Source: Malus domestica (lineage: Eukaryota; Streptophyta; Magnoliopsida; Rosales; Rosaceae). From it: DNA of 64,000 bases. Below the pieces are notes generated by a model. That model saw only the letters and a list, made by a program, of their open reading frames with translations, was not told where the DNA came from and did no database searches. A program made the position numbers and the translations under genes. The stretch is from the NCBI RefSeq assembly GCF_042453785.1, contig NC_091667.1:20387501-20451500 (forward strand), read 5' to 3'. Positions 56,352 to 64,000 of this stretch are shown piece by piece; position 1 is the first letter of the stretch; each line of letters begins with the position of its first letter.

Positions 56352-57760
56352 CATCATACTTTGTTCTTTTTCATGATTTAAATTCATACAATGTTCAATT
56401 CATAATTACAATTATAATTACAGACGAAACGAAAAGACTTCTATTGAAATCTCTATCTAGATTATGACAAATTAGATATATCTTTTTTTCATGTATATCT
56501 AGTTAATACCATAACAGAAGAAGAGAGAGAAAGTAGCAGAACAGAGGAGATGAAGAGAGAGAATGTATCACATGCACTTAATTTGGGTGACCCGTTACCA
56601 ACAATTGTAATTTAAAACCAATACTGTTGTACCAAGAAAAATAAAGATTATTGCTCTTCGACTTAGTCCATGTAGTTTCAACAAATTGTAGGGAGCTAAA
56701 TTAGGATTGGTTAACAATTCGATCTTATTTAATGTATAAAAAATGGTTTTATCTAAGCATGGATCTTTGATAATATAACATCTAACATGAATAAGCAAAT
56801 ATACAATACTAATAAGTATTTGTTATACTGGTTTTTTCTTCCTAAGTTGAAAAATGTATTAAATTCAAATTTTCTCCCGTACAACATATAAAAAAGAGCT
56901 CACACCACATTTTGAGGCATCGTTTATGGGGATGTGAACTTTGAATGCCTTTGGCTTTTGTTTGTTGGTTTTCATATATCATTTCTAAAGGTGATATTAA
57001 ATTTTAAACATAAATTTAAATTTGACAGCTTATGTGGTACTTTGATATTTTTTAAAGTTTCATTTTACCTAATATGTTAAATTTTAAACATAAAATATAA
57101 TTTCATATTTATTTTCTTTGCATTGCTAATGAAATAAAATGAACTAAAATTTATAAAAATATTTAAACATTGCATTGGCAATCAAAAGAAATTAAAAGGC
57201 AAGACTTTAAACCAATAAAAAGTATTTAATAATTAATTAGAAAAATTGAAGTTGCTGTCAAATTTGGTAGCAAGGGGGAAAGATGCCATTCCATGTCATG
57301 CCACATCAGATTTGGCTTCTCGATTTGAAAAATATTGTTGCTGTTTTTTTTTACCGTTGTTACTTATTTTGACATTTTGACATCTCCTTTGAAGATGCTC
57401 TTAAGATACATAATTTTCTAAAAAAGAGTTGTATGATACAAAATAATTACACATTGCTAACTGTGATTTTAAGTTATACTTAAGACGCATCACCATTGTT
57501 CGAAAAATTCTGGCTGACCACTGGTCCAATTAGTCTCTAGGCATTTGAAAATTAAAAAAGTGCACCTACACTCGCTTAGGCTTTGCCTAGCCCCCCTATG
57601 TCACAATTTTAACTTAGACAGAAAATCAATAACTTTCATTTTGCATTTTAATTTTTTCAATAAAATGTCAGAGACATGTTGAATTTTTTGATAAACACTC
57701 ATTACATACTTGTTCCCCATGTTTTCAACATGTTCTAATACTTTATAATTTATACGTTTT
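56352..57760. other. AT-rich spacer
   Basis: No gene or clear repeat recognised. Confidence 0.5.
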
Positions 57761-57829
57761 TTGGGGGGAACTTTAACGAAAAGCTCCCGGTAATGTTCAC
57801 TTTAACGAAAAACCACATTTTTACACTAA

Positions 57830-59116
57830 GGGTGCGTTTGTTGCACCGGACTATCTCAAACTTGACTATCTTCAGGGATTAAGCTGGACTGGTTTAGACT
57901 ATACTAAGCTGGACTGGTTTAGACTAGACTAAGCTGGACTGACCTAGTGAAACGTTTGGAGCAGTGTCGGACTAAAAAACAGGATAATTAACAAATACAA
58001 TATTATATTATTTAATGCTTGTCCAATAATATTTTACTATTCATTCAACGTTTTTCATTTTTTTCTCCCAAAAAACTAACGTTTTCTGGAAACATCTCTC
58101 CTATTCTACTTCTGAATTGAAAATAATTAATAAAAAAAAAATGTCTTCCTCCTTGTCTCCCTTGTTTGGTTCCGTCCCCATTCTCTTCATTTTCTACCTT
58201 TTATTCTTGGAGATCGCAAATCCTTCCCATCTCTTCCTTTGACCTATGTAATCTATACAACCATCATCTCTATCAATAATTTGATTGACTCCATTGATTG
58301 GGTATTTCTTGAATTTTTTTTGCCGGCCATTTGGTCAAAAATGTTGATCAAACAGAATGAAGCTTTGAGCTTCATCTGAAACAAAGATAAGAGTTCTTTA
58401 GAGATGGGTAGAAGAAGAAGGCAAACCTCATGGATTTTCTGTCCGTCCCTAAAGCTAGCCGTCTCAGAATTTTGTGGGAAAAAGGAAGAACAAGCACCGC
58501 CAATTGCTTGGCCATGGTGACGCCAAAGAAGAAGAAGGCAAAGCCCAGGGATTGGTGTTGGGGTTTAGCAAGAAAGCTTGGCTCTGGATCTCGGCCTCGT
58601 CTCCTTTTTAGTCCCCCTTAATACCAAGGTAAATCACGGGACTAGATAGCGTGGTTTAGCAAAGGAGACAGATCCTCCTAGCCTGGTTTGATACTGAGGT
58701 AATTCTGAAAAAAGCTGGCAGCTTTTTTGTGTTTGGTAAACATTCAGTTTCAGCTTTTTTCACAGTTTTGGGTGAAAAAAAGAAAAAAACATGAAGCTAC
58801 AAAACCCAGCTTTGAAAAACTAGTTTTTTTTCACATCTGTTTTACATAAAAGTTTACCAAACACTATAATACTGTTTTTTTTTTCAAAAGCACTTTTACA
58901 AAAAAGTTTACCAAACACTCTGCTGCTTTATTTCACAGCTGCTTATTCTTACAGTACAGCAGAAGCAGCTTTTTCAAAGCATAGCAATACCAAACCAGCC
59001 CCTAGTTGAGGCGAGTCTCATTAATTGTAGTCCAATACCATTCCAAACATAGAATTAGAATCCCACTTAAGCCAGTCCAAGCTAGTCCCTCCTGAGGAGG
59101 TGTAACAAACGTCCCC
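57830..59116. mobile_element. Tourist-like (PIF/Harbinger) non-autonomous element
   Basis: Terminal inverted repeats GGGTGCGTTTGTTGCACC and GGTGTAACAAACGTCCCC. Target duplication TAA on both sides. The left interior has tandem AAGCTGGACTGGTTTAGACT units at about 57880-57940. A 63-codon frame at 58430 looks accidental. A second MITE is nested at 58682-59000. Confidence 0.75.
58682..59000. mobile_element. Nested MITE
   Basis: Imperfect inverted ends CCTGGTTTGATACTG and AGCAATACCAAACCAGC, AAAAGCTG and CAGCTTTT subterminal motifs, and CCTAG on both sides (58677-58681 and 59001-59005). Family not certain; hAT-like by motif. Confidence 0.7.
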
Positions 59117-59197
59117 TAAAAAATCAATCATGGTACTATTCACTTTACCCTTTATTTTGTCTTTATAGTTAAAACTCAAAGTTTTCAAGCCTTTTTC

Positions 59198-59224
59198 ATT
59201 ATTATTATTATTATTATTATTATT
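59198..59224 (+). repeat. (ATT)n microsatellite
   Basis: About nine ATT units. Confidence 0.85.
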
Positions 59225-59799
59225 TGCAATTTATGTATCATAATATAGTTATATGTGTTTTTCAAGTATAAATAAACACTTATTTATACAATATATATAA
59301 ATTTATTTAAATCCGTCTAAGTCTCCGCTTAAGCCATGCCTAACCGCCTAAACGCTAAACTCTGACCTACCGCTCGACTAACGCCTAGCATTTTTTAGAA
59401 CCTTGTGCACCATTCTGGTTAGGGTTGGAAATCTTTTCAAAATCCAGTGGAGGTTGAGTTTTCATGAACCGTTGTAATTACTAATTGGACTCAATACATA
59501 GCTAAACGAATTTTGGGAAATTTGGAAAAAGTATGGAATTATGGAAATTGACTAAGGTCAAAGTTAGAAAAAGGAAAAAGAAAGGACAACCCGACCCAAA
59601 ACGTTGTCGGTTCCGCTCCCACGCCCTTGCCGACATGATCATATCTCAACAGTGCATACGTGGCATCTCCGTGTCAGTTAATCTACCTGTCGGCACGAAC
59701 TATAGCATTTACACAAAACGCACACTCACCGTCGGATCCAGCTGTCTACTAAACCAACGGCTAATAATACTCGCGTCCACTGAGCTCTCTCTTCCCTAA

Positions 59800-59806
59800 T
59801 ATAAAT
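59800..59806 (+). promoter_or_regulatory. TATA box of remorin gene
   Basis: TATAAAT about 90 bases upstream of the remorin ATG, preceded by a CT-rich run. This gives a 5' UTR of about 60 bases. Confidence 0.6.
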
Positions 59807-59894
59807 GATGGACACCGCTGGACGTGATGTTGCGTATTGCGATTAACTCTTTGAGTGTTATCCGTTAAAGATATTTTTTTTGTCTGAAGAAATA

Positions 59895-61637
59895 ATGGGA
59901 GCAACGATGGAGGAGCAGCGGAGGAAGGAGGAGGCAGAACCGTCTCTGCCGGTGGAGCGGCCTCTAGAGGTTGAGCCTCCGCTGGCTTCGGCCCCTAGCG
60001 ACGTCGCGGTTGAGGAGAAGGCGGCTGTGGTTCCGCGGAGTGATGTGGATGTTAAGGGCGGTGATGATGTCAAGGCTCTCGCCGTAGTTAACAGTAAGTG
60101 AAGTCTCTGCGTTTCTCTCCTTAGTTAAAGCAGTGAACAGTAAAAAGGTACAAACTTTTGTAGTGCATTTGCGGTGAAATGTTTTTACTTTTTTAACAGA
60201 GGTTCCGGAAACTCTGGTGAAAAAGGCATCAGGAGGATCAATTGACAGAGGTGAGTAATTGATGTTAATTTGAATTTGTGAAATGATGTTCGATCTGAAG
60301 TTTGATTATGTCCTCGACTTGTATTATAACACTTGAATTAGTGACAACTAAAAATTTCTTGTCAATTTGTTTTAAATTTCAGATATAGCACTTGCAGGAC
60401 TGGAGAAAGAAAAGAGTATGTCTTTTATCAGGGCATGGGAAGAAAGTGAAAAAACTAAGGCAGAGAACAAGTAAGGGCTAATTTCTCACTCATGGGGTGT
60501 GAGGGAAATAAAAATGGATGCACGGATAGCACTGCTTTCTTTGTTAATGATTTTTTAATATGTGTTAATGTCTTTCTACCCACAATATATGTATGCCATG
60601 ATTTTGGATTCCTATAAGTCAAGTGGGATAATTGGATTTAGAATATGGTTGAATTGTAGTAATTAATTTGAGGAAAATAAATAAAAACTGTCTTTCTTCT
60701 AAATTAGAGTAGTTTAGAATAGAATAACGTCTTGAAAATACGGGAAGTAAATTCTTTATTCTTTATATAAAAAGACATTGGGCCACTTAGTACTATGATT
60801 TAGAGGTATTTCTTTTCACTGGTAAGTGAGGGGTCTTAGATTCGATTCTCACCAAAGTCGAAGTTGAAAGGTCTTAGGTTCGATTCTCAGGCGAAGTTGA
60901 ACCATATTAAAAAAAAAAAAAACCATTGAGTCAATGCTTCTTCGAAAGAAGAGCTGCATCTTGTGATAAGTTTGATAATGTTGTTTTGTGGGTGATCCTT
61001 TTCTTCCAATGGCTTATAAAACTGTGAATACAGGGCCCAAAAGAAGCTTTCTGATGTTACTGCATGGGAAAGCAGCAGGAAAGCAGCTGTGGAAGCCAAA
61101 CTCAGAAGCATCGAGGTAGAACATCTGTTTTTACACTTTGTTCTAGGTATATCCGTGGAATATTGGATTTTATGGTCCATCCAACACCCCATTTTTAATA
61201 TTATTTCATGATTAGAATGCTGGAACGTGGGATGGTGGGCTATTTTTATTGATTTCCTGAGGACAATTTCTTAACCTGAAAATTATACACACTTCAAATT
61301 AAGTTCAGTTTTGCAAGTTCGGATCCCGCTCTCCGTAGTTTTAAAACAAAAAAGAGCAAGAAGCACATTCTCTTTACTCCATGAAACAAGGCATTTCAGT
61401 TTAATTCAACTTTACTAATGTCAATGGTCAATTGGTATTCAGGAACAATTGGAGAAGAAAAAGGCACAGTACGCAGAAAAAATGAAAAACAAAGTTGCCT
61501 TACTGCAGAAACAAGCAGATGAAAAGAGAGCAATGGTTTTAGCCCAGAAAGGGGAAGAACTTCTCAAGGCTGAAGAGACCGCTGCTAAGTACCGTGCGAC
61601 CGGAAGCATTCCAAAGAAGTTCCTCGGTTGCTTTTGA
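59895..61637 (+). CDS. Remorin (group 1-like)
   Basis: Five exons: 59895-60093, 60200-60250, 60383-60470, 61034-61115, 61443-61637, all with GT-AG introns and matching phases. They make 204 residues. The start is the first ATG (MGATMEEQRRKEE). The N-terminal ~90 residues are acidic and proline/alanine-rich, likely disordered, and include ALAVVNKVPE, a typical group-1 phrase. The Remorin_C domain (about 95-198) has IRAWEESEKTKAENKAQKK, TAWESSRKAAVEAKL and a coiled coil EEQLEKKKAQYAEKMKNKVA. The C-terminus AAKYRATGSIPKKFLGCF is the membrane anchor with a Cys that can be acylated. Remorins bind the inner leaflet of the plasma membrane in sterol-rich microdomains and act in virus movement, symbiosis and immunity. 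A SINE-like sequence sits in intron 3. No lesion. Confidence 0.95.
60785..60925 (+). mobile_element. SINE-like sequence (copy 2) in remorin intron 3
   Basis: Holds the B-box-like phrase twice (AGATTCGATTCTC near 60838 and AGGTTCGATTCTC near 60876) in a ~38-base internal duplication starting GGTCTTAG. It ends in a poly-A run at 60910-60923. It shares its B-box region with 8335-8467. Confidence 0.55.
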
Positions 61638-62810
61638 AGTAGTGCTTTGAACCGGTTTGAAAACAATCTATGGAACTTCTGGGTTTTGTCATGTGTATAT
61701 CTTTTTTGTTTGCTCTTTTTGCATTTTGGGGTTCTGAGTTGATTTGTTTTGTTCATTGTGTTCTTTAAATTATGTGAAGACCGATACAAAATCAGCAACT
61801 GTTCTTTCTCGTCTATGTGTGTATAGGAAATCTATTTGACTTGTGAATTCCAAGTTAGTTATTTGTTTCAGGAAGCTTTTTCTAGTAATGGGATAATTCT
61901 ACACTATTCATCTTTCATATTCCTACCTTGTATTCTCTTCATATTTTATAAGATCTTTGTTTCGCTCTCGGCAATGCTGATTGTTTACGGATCTTTGATT
62001 TTCTTGCGCGGTAAGTTGGAAAATTTACATTCATCCCTAAAACTGTTTATGAAATGTGTTTTTCTTAAAACTTAACCACTGGATTCTGCAGTTTACACTG
62101 AGCTGCCAGCAGATCCAAACTCAGAATCAGGCATTACACATATAACAGACCAGGTCAGAATCTTAGTTGGCCAACACCAAGTGAGAAATAACAAGCTTGC
62201 AAAAGGAATCATACGAATTTAAAGCTGAGTACATGGTGAAAAAACTTGCTTACATCTTTTCATGCGATGAATCTCACATGTCCGCGTAGGCAAAGGGAAC
62301 GAGTCTCACACATGCTCTACCGTGTGAGTGGCATGTGAGCTTATGTGCAAGAGTCACGAGTTTAGGCAAGTTTTTCTCGAGCACTAGGTGTGCTCTTAGA
62401 CCATTGAATGGTATGATGATGTTGTAGATTACAGAATGACCAAAAAAACATGGAACTTTGTACATATTAGCATCTAAATTACATATGCCATTACAGACAA
62501 AGTAAGCAAGATTTAACTAGTTAATTTATGTCTCAAACGACTGAGGAATCTCTATGTACTATATATACTGGATCCTGAACAAACTAGGTTTGTTGTGGAA
62601 ACCCTACTAAGTGGTAACAGCACTGCCGCTAACTGTAAGCCAAAAATTAAGCACAGGACCCTTCATCTTAGCTCTCTAACTAAATCGACGGCTTATACAA
62701 AACCACCACCAAAAATTCGAGCAGCAGATTCGAATACAAAAGAAGTTTCGACGCCTGATTCAGAGGGGGCAAATGAAAGAATTGGGCGCCAACCTCGCAG
62801 GGGTTGTTGC
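61638..62810. other. Convergent spacer between remorin and MYB genes
   Basis: Remorin 3' UTR on the left (to about 61800). No further gene or clear repeat recognised. Confidence 0.5.
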
Positions 62811-64000
62811 TTAGTCATCCGCATTGTTTTCTAAGAAGCTCATGTCATCGTTAATTGGGTAATCCAGCAGCAGCTGTAGTGCAGTATCGGATGAGTTCTC
62901 CAAATCATTTGAGCACGAGGAGACAGACCCCGTCATCCTGTCTTCAGTGTTAGACTGGCAGATCTTGAATTCCCCCGCTTCGGTGTTGGACTGGAAGAGT
63001 TTGTGCCCTTCCTCTTCAGTGTTGAACTGGAAGGGTTTATATTCTACATCTTCAGTGTTGATCAAGAAAGGTCTGTATGCCAAATCTTCATTTTGATTGC
63101 CTGCCATGGTTGATGACCCTGTTAAGTTGTTGCCAACTTCTGTTGTCACGGCTGACAGCAATCCACATTTGGTCGACGAAGATGCCTGAGAAATGGGGCT
63201 TTGGCACGCAAATTTATCCCACGTAAGCTTTCTGAATGATTTTCCAACATTGGAGTTCCACAAGCGCAGAAAATGGTCAGACTCAGATTTCTCTGGAGCA
63301 TGGCTGAAGATTGATGACTCCCTGGAAAGCCTAGCCTCAGCTTCAAGCCTGGCACTCTCCCATTGTGCCATGTGACGGGTGGCCGCGGAAGCAGATGCAT
63401 TGTGATTTAAGCAGTTAGAGGCAAGAAGCTCATGTGTTTGCGGATCAATCCCCATGGCGATAAGGCGCTTCCTCAGGTGCGTGTTCCATAAGTTCTTGAT
63501 CTCATTGTCAGTTCTTCCAGGCAACTGAGAAGCTATAGTAGCCCACCTGAAAATTGTTCGATACAAGTGAAAAGAGAGTTAGAAGCAGGACAAAGTTTCT
63601 ACAACAGATTAACTGCATATAAGACATTTTCCAATCAGATCATAAGTTGTAAAACTTCCCAGTGTTTTTCATCCAATAAGATTATAAAACCACAAGCATC
63701 AATTGATCGAATCCGGGCCAATCATTGGCAAATGATAAATCTACCGTTTTTCATCTGTTTAGAGAAGTAAAGCAGGTTTAATTTTCTTTGTGGACTTAAT
63801 GTCCCGTGTGGTTTAACACAGTTAATAAAGAGTGAGTCAGTTTTAAATCTCCGAAAACAGTGTCTCACGGCTAAAAAGCAAGCACAGAAGCATAATATAC
63901 CACCTGTTTCCGAGCATGCCATGAAGCTGTATGATGAGTTGCTCTTCGTCCTTGTTGAAGGGGCCTCGTTTGATGTCCGGCCTGAGATAATTTATCCACC
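62811..64000 (-). CDS. R2R3-MYB transcription factor, 3' part (gene continues beyond window)
   Basis: Exon 3 spans 63546-62811 and part of exon 2 is at 64000-63904, joined across a 357-base GT-AG intron at the conserved NR/W position of R3. Exon 2 reads [20 protein letters not shown] ... LHGMLGNR, and exon 3 begins [20 protein letters not shown]. After the MYB domain comes IDPQTHELL, then [20 protein letters not shown], a motif known from MIXTA-like (subgroup 9) MYBs such as MYB16/MYB106, which control epidermal cell shape and cuticle. Assignment to that subgroup is tentative because R2 is outside the window. The C-terminal region has four tandem 12-residue repeats with an invariant NTE (62934-63077) and ends [12 protein letters not shown], an acidic tail that could activate transcription. 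The 5' exon and promoter are not in the window. Confidence 0.9.

Larger units (their letters stand above)
57765..59205. repeat. Host repeat split by nested MITEs
   Basis: Left part ACGAAAAGCTCCCGGTAATG ... TTTTTACACTAA (to 57829) rejoins TAAAAAATCAATCATGG ... ACTTTACCC (from 59117). Without the insertion this is a continuous repeat-like sequence. Confidence 0.55.

Noticed and set aside
58430..58621. 63-codon basic frame
   Set aside because: It lies inside a Tourist-like element and has no homology I recognise.
61836..62075. 79-codon hydrophobic frame downstream of remorin
   Set aside because: AT-rich 3' UTR or spacer with no family signature. A hydrophobic appearance is expected from T-rich sequence.

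Overview
This window looks like nuclear DNA of a dicot plant. It has plant-only gene families (kiwellin, MCTP, remorin, R2R3-MYB), introns, AT-rich spacers and dense nested retrotransposons. The repeat style (tRNA-headed SINEs carrying a GGTTCGATTCTC box, TRIMs, Tat-type Ty3 elements) fits Rosaceae of the apple/pear group. That last step rests on recollection of repeat types, not on a search.

Layout. 1-8.1 kb: a kiwellin-like secreted protein (+), a broken kiwellin fragment, a Mutator/foldback-like element, then an intronless-CDS MCTP (-) with a 5'-UTR intron. 8.3-12 kb: a SINE and a 1.8-kb long-TIR element. 12-18.9 kb: Ty3 element G1 (+), truncated and fused to a 3'-truncated Ty1/copia element (-) that runs to 22.4 kb. 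24.2-36.0 kb: Ty3 element G2 (-), complete between 5-bp target duplications (GTTCT) but with most of pol deleted. It carries a 2.1-kb solo LTR inside gag and a 2.5-kb PIF/Harbinger transposon inside its 5' LTR. 37.2-42.7 kb: an actin-depolymerizing factor gene (+) and a tRNA adenosine deaminase TAD1/ADAT1 gene (-) that seems to be decaying. 45.0-53.7 kb: a small tandem duplication whose copies were hit separately by a MITE and by Ty3 element G3 (+). 53.8-59.2 kb: a TRIM, another ~2-kb solo LTR and a three-level nest of small DNA transposons. 59.8-64 kb: a group-1-like remorin (+) and the 3' part of an R2R3-MYB gene (-) that runs off the window.

Six host genes are therefore separated by a repeat-dominated interior. 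The genes belong to unrelated pathways (defence-related secreted protein, plasmodesmal/ER tethering, actin turnover, tRNA editing, membrane microdomains, transcription) and show no operon-like logic. The clearest new story is the G1/G2/G3 Ty3 family. It has ~516-bp LTRs with repeated CCAAT + ACACGTGTC modules, a TGGCGCCGTCTGTGGGAA primer site, and a second RNase H in pol. Its long 3' untranslated zone is built of several tandem-repeat arrays, one of which repeats a palindrome centred on TTGATCAA. Internal deletions and C-to-T decay have disabled all three copies.
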